From positions 6,134,001-6,198,000 of the forward strand of contig NZ_CP051680.1 of assembly GCF_012849095.1 (NCBI RefSeq): 64,000 nt of DNA. Direction: 5' to 3'. The translations under genes were made by a program, and so were the position numbers. Within the stretch, counting starts at the first letter, position 1. Each line of letters begins with the position of its first letter. The notes below the pieces were generated by a model. It did no database searches, was not told the origin of the DNA, and saw only the letters and a program-made list of their open reading frames with translations. The DNA comes from Cohnella herbarum (GTDB lineage: Bacteria; Bacillota; Bacilli; Paenibacillales; Paenibacillaceae). Shown one piece after another: positions 44,934 through 54,170 of this stretch.

Positions 44934-46109
44934 ATGGTTTATATGCCGAATGTATGGAAATTGTTCGCTGTCCGCTTCTTTTTCAATTTGATCCCTGCTT
45001 ATGTCATTGAGAGGTTGTATTGGGAAGAGAGAGGCATGACTATCCAGATGGTCGTGTACGCGGAGATTATTTTTGCGATTACGATTGTTTTGCTTGAAGT
45101 GCCTACCGGAATCATCGCCGACAAATGGGGCCGGAAACGAATGATCGTATTATCTGCTTTAATGGGATGCTGCGAGTTTCTGATCTTAGTGTTCGCCACG
45201 GAATTCTGGCACTTCGCGCTTGTCGTTATTCTGGCGGCGATTGGCAGCTCCGCGAGCAGCGGGGCGGAAAATGCCTTGCTGTATGATTCCTTATTGGCCG
45301 CCGGTAAGGAAAAGTCGTTCGAGAAGTACTTGGGCCGTTTAAATGCGCTCGATATCGTCTCTATAATCATTGCCGCTCTATGCGGGAGTTTATTGGCTAG
45401 TCGCTGGGGATACGATCTAAACTATTGGATTTCTCTGGTTAGCATGGTTGTGGCCCTGGTCCTAACGCTTACGTTGGTTGAACCCGCAGTGAGCGGCGAT
45501 AGCGAGGATGACTCCTCCATTCCGATGCGTGCCTATGTTGCGGCTTCCATACGCTTCTTTCGAGACAACCCGGGGGTGCGTATTGTAGTATTATCGGGAA
45601 TGGTGATGGGGGCAGCCATAAATTTCATCGACGAATTCTGGCAGACCTACTTGGACAGGTTAGGAATTCCGGTCCTCTATTTCGGGTTGTTCTCGGCCGC
45701 GATCTTCCTGCTCAGACTGCCGGGCAATCTTCTTGCGCACTTCCTGAAAAACCTGTTCAGCTACAGAAGCTTGCTGTTAGGCGCTCTGGCCGTATTCGCT
45801 GCAGGCTTTATTTACGTCTCTGTCGTGAAAGACTACAGCGGTTTGGCGGCGATAGGTCTTATCTGTCTGTTCGCGGGCCTGATCGAACCGCTGGCTGGCG
45901 GGTATTTGCATCACCGAACGGATTCCTCCATGAGGGCGACCATCGGTTCTTTCCAGTCCTTAGGGGAAAATGCGGTTCTTAGCGCTACGGGAATAGGGTT
46001 TGGTTATTTCTCCGTCCAAATGGATATTTTCGGAGGATTCGGATTCATTGCGGTCGTTTGCTTCGCGTTCTTGGTTTATTTTGCATCCGCATCCAAGAAG
46101 GTTGTTTAA
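44934..46109 (+). CDS. MFS transporter (drug-efflux type)
   Basis: 391 residues from ATG 44934 (AGGGGAG 7 nt upstream; the longer GTG 44892 frame has no ribosome site). Twelve membrane segments are suggested by the hydrophobic pattern. Motif A is clear in the loop between helices 2 and 3 (GIIADKWGRKRMIVLS), and VLLEVPTG marks helix 2. It resembles the macrolide/multidrug type of MFS exporters more than sugar carriers. The gene stands alone among sugar genes, with its own leader. The substrate is unknown. Confidence 0.85.
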   Translation: MVYMPNVWKLFAVRFFFNLIPAYVIERLYWEERGMTIQMVVYAEIIFAITIVLLEVPTGIIADKWGRKRMIVLSALMGCCEFLILVFATEFWHFALVVILAAIGSSASSGAENALLYDSLLAAGKEKSFEKYLGRLNALDIVSIIIAALCGSLLASRWGYDLNYWISLVSMVVALVLTLTLVEPAVSGDSEDDSSIPMRAYVAASIRFFRDNPGVRIVVLSGMVMGAAINFIDEFWQTYLDRLGIPVLYFGLFSAAIFLLRLPGNLLAHFLKNLFSYRSLLLGALAVFAAGFIYVSVVKDYSGLAAIGLICLFAGLIEPLAGGYLHHRTDSSMRATIGSFQSLGENAVLSATGIGFGYFSVQMDIFGGFGFIAVVCFAFLVYFASASKKVV

Positions 46110-46151
46110 ATCGCATAAAGTCTCGTGCCAAAGGAGCTGTCTCATCCCGAA

Positions 46152-46177
46152 ACACCCGCGGAAATCTCCGCGGGTGT
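46152..46177. terminator. Bidirectional terminator between the MFS and secreted beta-propeller genes
   Basis: A perfect 11-bp stem ACACCCGCGGA / TCCGCGGGTGT with a 4-nt loop is flanked by T-rich sequence and lies between convergent genes. Confidence 0.85.
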
Positions 46178-46187
46178 CTTCCGTATT

Positions 46188-47618
46188 TTACGACAAACTA
46201 ATAGTTATCTTTTTCTCCGCAGTCTCGATCGTTTTACCTTTCCCCGATAGGAGATACACCTCGAGCTTAGCAGACTGGCCGTTGGAGAGTTGGGGCTTGA
46301 TCATCGGAATCGCGAAGGAACCGTCCTGAGCGATACGATCGCGATAAGCCGTGCCGGCTTCGATCAAGTCGCCCTTGGCATCGAAGATCCGATAGCCGAT
46401 CCAGATCGTCTGATTCTTCCACTTCTTCAAGCCCTTCGGATCTATCTTTCCGTGCAATAGAAATTCATTCGTATTCAGATTTTCAGTCAACTTGGCAACG
46501 AAGAGGTGTTTGCTCTTGAAGCCCTCTATCGTTTGCTCGAGCACGACGTCGCCGTCGGTCAGCTTGCCCGAGATTTTCCAGACGTCGTAAGTATACTCCG
46601 CTCTTCCGGTCAGATTCGGAGCCGCATCGCTGTCCGTAAAATACGCCTCGATCGCGTTAGGATCCGGAAGCGTGCCATGCGCGGTGCGCAGCAATCCTCC
46701 GTTATGATTCCTCGGAAAGTTCGTCGTCGAAGGGCTAAGCGTTCCTTCGATCTTCCATTGTCCGCCTCCGCCCCATACCGAACCGCCGTCGATGCTGACG
46801 ATTTGCTGGCTATCGGCAATATAATTCGGGTTGCTTGTTGGGTATGGATGCAGCTCCCTGATGGCGACAAAGCGATCCCGGCTCGGATCGTACGCGATGT
46901 CGAAGTTGTTAAGGAAGTCGGGTTGGCCGCTCGCGTTGACCAAGCCTTCGTTCGTTAATCGGACAGCGGGTCCGATGACCGGATTGGCCATTTGATTCAG
47001 GTTCATATCGATACGATACGCCCCCGTCGCGGTCGGGTCTCCTTGCGTGAAGAACAGCATAATCCTTCCTTGTCCGTCTATGCTCGTCGCCGAAGGCTGG
47101 CCGACACCCCAGAAACCGTCGTTCGGATACGCCACGACCGGGTTCGGATACTTCACCCAATCTCCCGACAACTCATCGGAGAAGGCGACGCCGATCTGAT
47201 TGTGGGCGCTTCCGTTCACGTCGTTGCCCAAGTAGAATAGCGCGTAATCGTACTCCGTTCCGCCATAATTGAATTTCCCCGCGACGACGCTCGGATCGCA
47301 TACGTGCATGCTGTCCCATGTCCCCTCGGCTCCCGCCTGCAGGACGGATTCCGATTGCGTAACGACTCCGTTTTCGATTCGAGTATAGTAGATATGATCC
47401 TTGACGACGCCGTCGGCATCGTTATGGCAGGTCCACATATGCTCGACATCGCCGTCGCGAATGACGGAAGGGGCATACGAATACCGTTCGCCTGCCGGAT
47501 CGTATACCTTGCTTAACGTAGCTTTGTTCCATTCGACGGCCGCGCTTGCGCTAGATAAAGGAATGACGGCAATTAATATCGTTAATAGGACGATCAGCGA
47601 CACTTTGCTTTTTCTCAC
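46188..47618 (-). CDS. Secreted five-bladed beta-propeller protein (GH43/GH32-like fold)
   Basis: 476 residues from GTG 47618; the ATG at 47627 is glued to GGGAGG and too close to it. Signal peptide about 1-27 (VLLTILIAVIPLSSASA). The propeller region (about 30-370) shows blade patterns such as YSYAPSVIRDGD, DSMHVCDPSVV and AHNQIGVAFSDEL, as in GH43/GH32/GH117-type enzymes. A C-terminal beta-sandwich of about 110 residues follows. The central region closely parallels the cytosolic protein at 55085 (HVCDP, GNQIG-type and VKYPNPVVAY segments). Possibly a furanosidase or related hydrolase acting outside the cell for locus E. The activity is not established. Confidence 0.75.
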   Translation of the reverse strand: MRKSKVSLIVLLTILIAVIPLSSASAAVEWNKATLSKVYDPAGERYSYAPSVIRDGDVEHMWTCHNDADGVVKDHIYYTRIENGVVTQSESVLQAGAEGTWDSMHVCDPSVVAGKFNYGGTEYDYALFYLGNDVNGSAHNQIGVAFSDELSGDWVKYPNPVVAYPNDGFWGVGQPSATSIDGQGRIMLFFTQGDPTATGAYRIDMNLNQMANPVIGPAVRLTNEGLVNASGQPDFLNNFDIAYDPSRDRFVAIRELHPYPTSNPNYIADSQQIVSIDGGSVWGGGGQWKIEGTLSPSTTNFPRNHNGGLLRTAHGTLPDPNAIEAYFTDSDAAPNLTGRAEYTYDVWKISGKLTDGDVVLEQTIEGFKSKHLFVAKLTENLNTNEFLLHGKIDPKGLKKWKNQTIWIGYRIFDAKGDLIEAGTAYRDRIAQDGSFAIPMIKPQLSNGQSAKLEVYLLSGKGKTIETAEKKITISLS

Positions 47619-47749
47619 GATGGACATCCTCCCTATGGAATAACGTAGTTAACGCGATTAATAGGTTTAACGCAATAGCGGACCCGGGAACCGCATGCTT
47701 TCATCTTAGCCGTCGCGATCAGGGCCGGTCTACTTTGATCTATTGACTG

Positions 47750-47791
47750 TCTTTTGTTTACCTAGGCGCATGATAAGATGTAAACAAAAGA
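47750..47791. promoter_or_regulatory. 12-bp inverted repeat between divergent locus E genes
   Basis: TCTTTTGTTTAC (47750-47761) and GTAAACAAAAGA (47780-47791) are perfectly inverted, with an 18-nt gap. The site is 130 bp before the secreted propeller gene and 70 bp before the kinase gene. Two half-sites about 30 bp centre to centre (three helix turns) suit a dimeric regulator acting on both promoters. Confidence 0.5.
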
Positions 47792-47861
47792 TAGAGGAAT
47801 TCGGCCGCAATCGTGCCATACTGAGGATAGAGAGAGTCGCGGAAAGTAGGTAGGGACAACT

Positions 47862-49625
47862 ATGAGATGGCTGCCTTTCAAGCGGGTGCCGACATCGGGT
47901 TTCAACATTTTTCAGAAGCTGCTTGTATCTTTTCTTCTGGCTATCCTTCCGATCTTGCTCGTCAGCATGCTGATCAATCGGTCGGGAGAGTCCTCCGTGT
48001 CGAAGGAGATTACCAATTCGCTGAAATCGAACGCCCGCTTCTACTTAAGCTCCTTCGAGCTGGAGATGGAGCGGGTTATTCGAATGAAGCAGCAGTACAT
48101 TCTGGACAACGAAGTCCAGGACTTGATGATGTTCCACATGATCTATTCGGATGCCGACTTCGTCTATTCGATTCAGGACATCGAGCGGAGATTGCAACAG
48201 TTTCAAGCCTCCAGCTTGTTCGTGCAAGAATTGAAGCTATACATCCCCGACTTGGGCACGACGATCCATAATCATATCGTCAACAAAGAGCTGCCCGCGG
48301 AAGAAGTGCGGGCGCTCGAACGGCTATACGAATCGGGCAAGCGAATCTATCCGCTCGGAGACCGGCTCATCCTCGGGGAGAGATACCCGAAGCCGGGACC
48401 TAACGAAATGTCGGCCAAACTCTGGCTCGAGGTTGTCCTCTCCAGGGCGAATATGGAGCGGTCCTTAAGGGAAGTAGCCACGTATAACGGCGGAGAATCG
48501 TTGATCGTCGACCATTCGGGCGCATGGTCTCTGGGTTCTCTGCCGAGGCAGGATATGCCCTTACACGAGTTGCTTTCAATGCTTCAGCTGGGCAAGGACG
48601 CGAAAGAGCCTCAACGCGGAATCGGCAGGTTCATGATCGGAGACAAGCCCTACATTTACGCTTACGAATCTTCCGAGCTGCTGGACGCTTCGTTGGTCGT
48701 CTACGTACCGGAGAACAGCTTCCTCGGTCCGATCAAATGGTATAAGCAGCTTTACTTGTTGCTAGCCGTTACTTCGCTCCTGGTCATGGTGATCTTCTCC
48801 ACCTGGATCTACAAGCTGGTCCATCAACCGATGTACAGATTAACCGGGGCTTTCCGACGGCTGGAGAAGGGCGATTTCAACGCCTTGCTGACCTACGATC
48901 GCAAGGACGAGTTCAACTACTTATATCAGCAATTCAACAAGATGTCGGGCAGGCTGCAGCAGTTGATTAAGGACGTCTTCGAACAGGAGCTGCGGCTCAA
49001 CCGGGCGGAGCTGAAGCAACTGCAAGCGCAAATCAATCCCCACTTCCTCTATAACATCCTGTTTCTGTTGAATCGGATCATCCAGTTGGACGATATGGAC
49101 AACGCGAAGAAGCTGACTCAGCATTTAGGCCAGTTTTTCCGCTTTATTACGCGCAACAAGGAGGATGAAGTTCGCCTCAGCGAAGAGATGGCGCATATCG
49201 AGGCCTATATCGGCATTCAGAAGTTACGGTTCGGCAGTAAGTTGTCGGTGGCCCTTCATCCGCTTCCCGCCGAAGTCGAGAGCTTGGAAGTGCCGAGGCT
49301 GATCTTGCAGCCGATCGTGGAGAACGCGTTCGAATACGGGTTGGAAGATCATCTGAACATAGGAGTATTGAAAATAGATTCAGAGCTGGACGAGGGCCAT
49401 CTCCTGATCCATATCAGGGATAACGGCAACGGCTTAACCGACGAGAGGCTCGCGGAGCTCGACGCGATGATGACGGAAACGAAGCGGGACATCGAGACGA
49501 CGGGGATGGTCAATATCCACCGCCGGCTTCAGCTTAAATTCGGCGAATCGTCCGGCTTATCGGTCGGAAGAAGCGAGCTTGGGGGACTTCAAGTTACGAT
49601 TCGACTGCCGTTCGCAAGAAGCTAA
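47862..49625 (+). CDS. YesM-type membrane sensor histidine kinase (locus E)
   Basis: 587 residues, ATG 47862 with GTAGGTAGGGA upstream. N-terminal helix about 18-38, extracellular sensor region, second helix near 290-310, HAMP, kinase domain with His394 (QINPHFLYNILFLLN), and ATP-binding domain (DNGNG). It heads the nine-gene operon of locus E; the regulator starts 20 bp after it. Confidence 0.93.
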   Translation: MRWLPFKRVPTSGFNIFQKLLVSFLLAILPILLVSMLINRSGESSVSKEITNSLKSNARFYLSSFELEMERVIRMKQQYILDNEVQDLMMFHMIYSDADFVYSIQDIERRLQQFQASSLFVQELKLYIPDLGTTIHNHIVNKELPAEEVRALERLYESGKRIYPLGDRLILGERYPKPGPNEMSAKLWLEVVLSRANMERSLREVATYNGGESLIVDHSGAWSLGSLPRQDMPLHELLSMLQLGKDAKEPQRGIGRFMIGDKPYIYAYESSELLDASLVVYVPENSFLGPIKWYKQLYLLLAVTSLLVMVIFSTWIYKLVHQPMYRLTGAFRRLEKGDFNALLTYDRKDEFNYLYQQFNKMSGRLQQLIKDVFEQELRLNRAELKQLQAQINPHFLYNILFLLNRIIQLDDMDNAKKLTQHLGQFFRFITRNKEDEVRLSEEMAHIEAYIGIQKLRFGSKLSVALHPLPAEVESLEVPRLILQPIVENAFEYGLEDHLNIGVLKIDSELDEGHLLIHIRDNGNGLTDERLAELDAMMTETKRDIETTGMVNIHRRLQLKFGESSGLSVGRSELGGLQVTIRLPFARS

Positions 49626-49645
49626 CGAATGAGGAGGAAAAGACG

Positions 49646-51325
49646 ATGTACCGATTATTGATCGTAGACAACGAAGAATACGTCGTTAACGGACTCGTGG
49701 AATTGTTCAATCCGGACAAACATCCGGACTTGGAAGCGACGGGAGTCTATTCCGCGGCGGAAGCGCTGAACGTCTTAATGACGACGAAGATGGATATCGT
49801 GATTACCGACATCCGGATGCCCGGCATGACGGGACTCGAGCTGCAGAAAATCATTGCCGCCAGATGGCCTTATTGCAAGGTCATCTTCCTGTCCGGCTAT
49901 GACGAATTCAACTACGCGCAGGAAGCCATTCGAAGCGGTTCCGTGAACTATATCCTGAAGACCGAGACGGACGACGTCATTATCGGCTCGGTCTATCAAG
50001 CGATCGAGACAATCCGCGAAGAGAAAGAGATGATGAACGTCCTGGAGGACGCGAAGAAAGAGCTCAAGCAGGCATTGCCCGCGCTTCAACGGGAGTTTCT
50101 GGAAAGCCTGCTGATCGGCGATAAGCAAGCGCTCCAATCGCTGGAAAGTCAGCTGGAGCAGTTGAATATTCCTTTGTCCCAGGACAAGCCGGTATTCGTC
50201 GCCGTAGGCAAAATTGACGAGTGGCCCGCGGATTTCTCCCACTACTCCCGTTCGCTGCTGCTCTATGCGGTTCAGAATATTTCCAACGAATACTTGTCGC
50301 TGTCGACCATGCATTATTCCTTCATCCACGATCGCTTCCGGATCGTGTGGTTCATACAGTCGAAGGCGGAGCCATGGATCGAACGGCTGCGCAACGAGAA
50401 CATGACGATGACTGCCCACTTCGTATACGGGACGTTCGAATGCATCCAATCCTCCTGCCTCGATCTCCTGCACCTTCCGTTATCCTTCGCGATCGGCAAT
50501 CATCCCGTCGAATGGCAGGAGCTCGGCGGAGAGCTCGAGCAATTGCTCGGCCGAGTCAAATCGACTGTCAAGAAGCAGCTGCTGTACATGGAACCGGATA
50601 CGTTGCCGGAAGACGACGAGACGAATCCGGTCCGCTCCCTTCAGCATGAAGTGTTCAAGCACTACGAGCATCTCGGCTATTGTTTGGATCACAAGAACAA
50701 GGAAGAGTTTTTCCGGAAGCTGGACTTCCTCATCCTCACCGGGGATAAAGCCAAACGTTCCAAGCAGCCGATGGTTTGCGTGCAGATCGCCAGCTCGGTC
50801 TTCTCCATCCTGTACGGTTATTTGGAGAAGCTACGCATCGAGAGCCTCCCGGATCCGATAGCAGAGGTCAAGGAAGGCTATGATTCGGGTCAGCTCGATC
50901 CTTGGGAACGGCAACGCGAGCAATTGCGGACGATCGCCGAATATATTTTCACAGAACACGTGCATGCCGAGGAAAGCGAAGAAAACCGGATCGTGCAGAG
51001 CATCCACGCTTATCTGGCGGCCAATCTGGGGGGAGACCTGTCTCTGAAGACGATGGCCTTCTCCATCGGGCATAACCCGTCCTATTTGTCGCGGCTGTAT
51101 AAGCAGAAGGCGGGGAAGGGCTTATCCGAGACGATCATGGAATTGAAGCTGGCTAAGGCGAAGCAATTGCTCGCGGAACCGCAATACCGGATTCAGGATA
51201 TCTCCCAAGCGGTCGGCTTCCTCTCCGATCATTATTTCTACCGTTTTTTCAAAAAAGCGATGAAGCTCACTCCCCAAGAGTACCGGGAACAGTTGAATGT
51301 AAACGGAAGAGAGCCGCGCAAGTAA
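49646..51325 (+). CDS. YesN-type AraC response regulator (locus E)
   Basis: 559 residues. Receiver domain with D8 and D55 (ITDIRMPGMTG) and Lys in YILKTE. The second acidic-pocket residue is Asn9 in place of the usual Asp, which may weaken magnesium binding. A long middle region is followed by an AraC DNA-binding domain (LKTMAFSIGHNPSYLSRLYK; DISQAVGFLSDHYFYRFFK). The ribosome site AGGAGGA is close upstream. It probably activates the transporter genes that follow, and perhaps the divergent secreted propeller gene. Confidence 0.92.
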   Translation: MYRLLIVDNEEYVVNGLVELFNPDKHPDLEATGVYSAAEALNVLMTTKMDIVITDIRMPGMTGLELQKIIAARWPYCKVIFLSGYDEFNYAQEAIRSGSVNYILKTETDDVIIGSVYQAIETIREEKEMMNVLEDAKKELKQALPALQREFLESLLIGDKQALQSLESQLEQLNIPLSQDKPVFVAVGKIDEWPADFSHYSRSLLLYAVQNISNEYLSLSTMHYSFIHDRFRIVWFIQSKAEPWIERLRNENMTMTAHFVYGTFECIQSSCLDLLHLPLSFAIGNHPVEWQELGGELEQLLGRVKSTVKKQLLYMEPDTLPEDDETNPVRSLQHEVFKHYEHLGYCLDHKNKEEFFRKLDFLILTGDKAKRSKQPMVCVQIASSVFSILYGYLEKLRIESLPDPIAEVKEGYDSGQLDPWERQREQLRTIAEYIFTEHVHAEESEENRIVQSIHAYLAANLGGDLSLKTMAFSIGHNPSYLSRLYKQKAGKGLSETIMELKLAKAKQLLAEPQYRIQDISQAVGFLSDHYFYRFFKKAMKLTPQEYREQLNVNGREPRK

Positions 51326-51422
51326 AAAGATCGAAGTAGATCGCCCTTAAGCGACCGGCTTACAATTGGGTTACGGTTATAGGCCTAGCCGACTTCACCG
51401 ATTCCATAAGGGAGGCTCACGA

Positions 51423-53129
51423 ATGAATCCTACACAGAAATCGACGATCGTACTACTCAGTCTCATTATGGTTATCTCGATCATACTCGCCGGCTGCTCC
51501 GGCAATAACGACGGTTCAGGCAATGCAACGGGATCGCAATCCCCCGCATCCAGCGCAACTGCCGCGAATACGGGCACGGGAGAGGCGCCCAAGGAAGGTT
51601 ACGACGACGTGCTCGATATCGATTGGTACGTCAACCTGTCGTGGTGGAAATATCCAGGCGACTACGGAAAAGACAAATTCTCGCAATACATCCGCGATCG
51701 CTTCGGTCTGAACATCAACTTCATCACGCCGGCCGGAGACGGTTCCGATCAGATGTCGGCGATGATCGCCACGGGAGAGATTCCCGACTTGGTGACGGTC
51801 GAATCATGGTTGGACTACAAGACCAAGCTCGCCAAAGGCGGATATTTGGTTTCGATCAACGAACTCATCGAGAAGTACGTTCCGGATTTCAAACCCTACG
51901 AGGATATCTTCAATTGGTACAAAGAATCGGACGGCAAAACCTATGCCCTGCCTAACTATGCTTACTCGAGCTTTGCGCTTAAGCCGGGGGAGCAACTGGA
52001 GCCGAACAGCGCGTTCACGCTGCGCAAGGATATCTACGAACAGCTCGGAAGACCGGATATCTCTACCGCGGATAAGTTTCTGGACGTTCTCGAACGCGTC
52101 AAGAACGAAGTGAAAACCTACGACGGCAAACCGCTGATTCCGTTGCAATTATACGAGTTCACGGCGAACGGCAACAACTCCGCGAATTGGCTGAACGAAT
52201 ATTTCGCCGTCCCTTACGAGAATAACGACGGCAAGCTGATCAACCGCACCTACGATCCGAAATATTGGGAAGTCATCAAATTCCTGAACGAAGCGTATCG
52301 CAGAGGTTTGGTCTCCAAAGACAATTTTACGGACAAACGGGATCAGATCGTCGAGAAAATCGCCAGCGGCCGAGTGTTCGCGAGCTTAACCGCGCCGCAA
52401 GATTTCGCCGATCCGATGAGGACGCTGTATACGGCCGACAACAACGCGCAATACGAGTCGTTCGCGTTGCGCAACTACGAAGGCGAAGATCCCGTCCTGA
52501 CCGACATTCGCGGATTCGGATGGTTGGTCTCGATGGTCGGCAAAGATTCCAAAGCGCACGAACGGATCGCCAAATTGCTCGCTTTCCTGAACAGCAAAGA
52601 AGGCCAGCACATGGTTCACTTCGGTTGGGAGAACGAGACGTACACGTATAACGCGGACGGCACGATCCAATGGACGCAACAATATCAAGACGCGCTCGCC
52701 AAAGGCGACGGCTCCGAGAAGAAGTGGGGCATGGGCTTCAACCTGCTGATGGACTGGTATTCCGTTAAGGACTTGTTCCCGCTGCCGGAGAAGCCGGTCG
52801 ATATCTATCTCGCGGAGAAGAACATGAAGAAATCGCTCGTTCAGTACAGCTACGACACGAGCGCAGCGGGAGGAAAGCCGAACCCGGATCACCCGAACCG
52901 CGACCGAATGCTGGAAACCGGCAACCGTCTATCTTTGTTCTGGGGCAAGGAGCTACCGAGAATCATTATGGCGGAGTCGGAAGAGAAAGCCCGCGCGGTC
53001 TACGAAGATACGCTCGCCAAGATGGACGAGATGGGCAGAGCGGAGCTCGACGAGTACAACAACGAATTGTTCCAAGGCGCCAAAGAAGCTCTCAATATCG
53101 AGCGCTCGTGGCCGCTATTCCGCAAATAA
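51423..53129 (+). CDS. Extracellular sugar-binding lipoprotein of an ABC importer (locus E)
   Basis: 568 residues from ATG 51423 (AAGGGAGG upstream). Lipobox IILAGC with Cys25, a Gly/Ser/Thr/Ala linker, and an LplA-type binding domain (LDIDWYVNLSWWKYPG start). In this operon it comes before the permeases, with a stem-loop behind it. The nucleoside hydrolase and ribokinase downstream suggest a ribose-containing ligand, which would be unusual for this family. Confidence 0.92.
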   Translation: MNPTQKSTIVLLSLIMVISIILAGCSGNNDGSGNATGSQSPASSATAANTGTGEAPKEGYDDVLDIDWYVNLSWWKYPGDYGKDKFSQYIRDRFGLNINFITPAGDGSDQMSAMIATGEIPDLVTVESWLDYKTKLAKGGYLVSINELIEKYVPDFKPYEDIFNWYKESDGKTYALPNYAYSSFALKPGEQLEPNSAFTLRKDIYEQLGRPDISTADKFLDVLERVKNEVKTYDGKPLIPLQLYEFTANGNNSANWLNEYFAVPYENNDGKLINRTYDPKYWEVIKFLNEAYRRGLVSKDNFTDKRDQIVEKIASGRVFASLTAPQDFADPMRTLYTADNNAQYESFALRNYEGEDPVLTDIRGFGWLVSMVGKDSKAHERIAKLLAFLNSKEGQHMVHFGWENETYTYNADGTIQWTQQYQDALAKGDGSEKKWGMGFNLLMDWYSVKDLFPLPEKPVDIYLAEKNMKKSLVQYSYDTSAAGGKPNPDHPNRDRMLETGNRLSLFWGKELPRIIMAESEEKARAVYEDTLAKMDEMGRAELDEYNNELFQGAKEALNIERSWPLFRK

Positions 53130-53143
53130 TGTCTATGCTCGTT

Positions 53144-53172
53144 CGTGCCGACGTCGTTCCGATGTCGGCACG
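53144..53172 (+). promoter_or_regulatory. Intra-operon stem-loop between binding-protein and permease genes
   Basis: CGTGCCGAC (53144-53152) pairs perfectly with GTCGGCACG (53164-53172). It is followed by ACTTTC, without a real T-run, at the same place as the loop in locus A. Confidence 0.5.
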
Positions 53173-53204
53173 GACTTTCATGAAACGGAAAGGGGGCTCT
53201 TCAC

Positions 53205-54158
53205 TTGCATTCTTCGACAGCGCTGGCAAAGCCTCGTCAAAGCTTAATCGTTCGTTTTCTTAAACAATGGCAAATCCAGGTCATGGCCTTATGCGGAATC
53301 GTCTTCGTTCTCGCGTTCAATTACGCCCCTATGTTCGGCATCGTCATCGCTTTCAAGAAGGCGGATTACTCCGTTAACCTGATGAGAAGCTTGACCGAGG
53401 CGCCATGGATCGGCTGGGATTATTTCAAAGAATTCATCCACGATTATCAATTCCGGGATATTCTGCTCAATACGATCGGCCTGAACTTGCTTCAGCTGTT
53501 GATCAACTTTCCGGCACCGATTATATTCGCGATACTCATCAGCGAGATCGCGCACAAGCGGTTCAAGAAGATCGTGCAATCTATCACCTATTTTCCGCAT
53601 TTTATCTCGTGGATCGTCTTCGGCGGCATCATCATCAACATGTTGTCCGTGGAGACGGGAGTCATCGTGTCCGCTCTGCTCAAGCTCGGCATCATCAGCG
53701 AGCCGGTATCGTTGCTCGGCGAACCGAACGCGTTCTGGCCTCTGATCATCATCACGTCGATTATCAAGGGACTCGGTTGGGGATCTATCATCTATTTGGC
53801 GGCGATCACCTCCATAGACCCTACCTTATACGAAGCGGCAACCATCGACGGAGCGGGGCGGTTCAGACGAATCTGGCACATTACGCTGCCCTCGATCTCC
53901 GGTACGATTATCGTCTTCTTCCTGCTGTCCGTCAGCAATCTGCTCAACTCTTCCTTTGATCAGCTGTGGGTTTTCCAAACGCCGTTAAACCTGGAACGAA
54001 GCGAAGTGATCGACACTTTCGTCTACAAGATCGGAATTACGCAGATGCGTTATTCGTATACGACGGCGGTCGGCTTGTTCAAATCGGCGGTTGCGTTGAT
54101 CCTGCTCGTGGGCGGTCATCTGATCAGCAAAAAAATCGCCGGGCGCGGTATTTTCTAG
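53205..54158 (+). CDS. ABC sugar importer permease, LplB type (locus E)
   Basis: 317 residues from TTG 53205, supported by AAAGGGGG 8 nt upstream; no ATG or GTG fits. Six membrane helices and EAA loop (LYEAATIDGAGRFRRIWHITLP region). It forms the pore with the next gene, 12 bp downstream. Confidence 0.92.
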   Translation: MHSSTALAKPRQSLIVRFLKQWQIQVMALCGIVFVLAFNYAPMFGIVIAFKKADYSVNLMRSLTEAPWIGWDYFKEFIHDYQFRDILLNTIGLNLLQLLINFPAPIIFAILISEIAHKRFKKIVQSITYFPHFISWIVFGGIIINMLSVETGVIVSALLKLGIISEPVSLLGEPNAFWPLIIITSIIKGLGWGSIIYLAAITSIDPTLYEAATIDGAGRFRRIWHITLPSISGTIIVFFLLSVSNLLNSSFDQLWVFQTPLNLERSEVIDTFVYKIGITQMRYSYTTAVGLFKSAVALILLVGGHLISKKIAGRGIF

Positions 54159-54170
54159 GAGGGGACGCGT

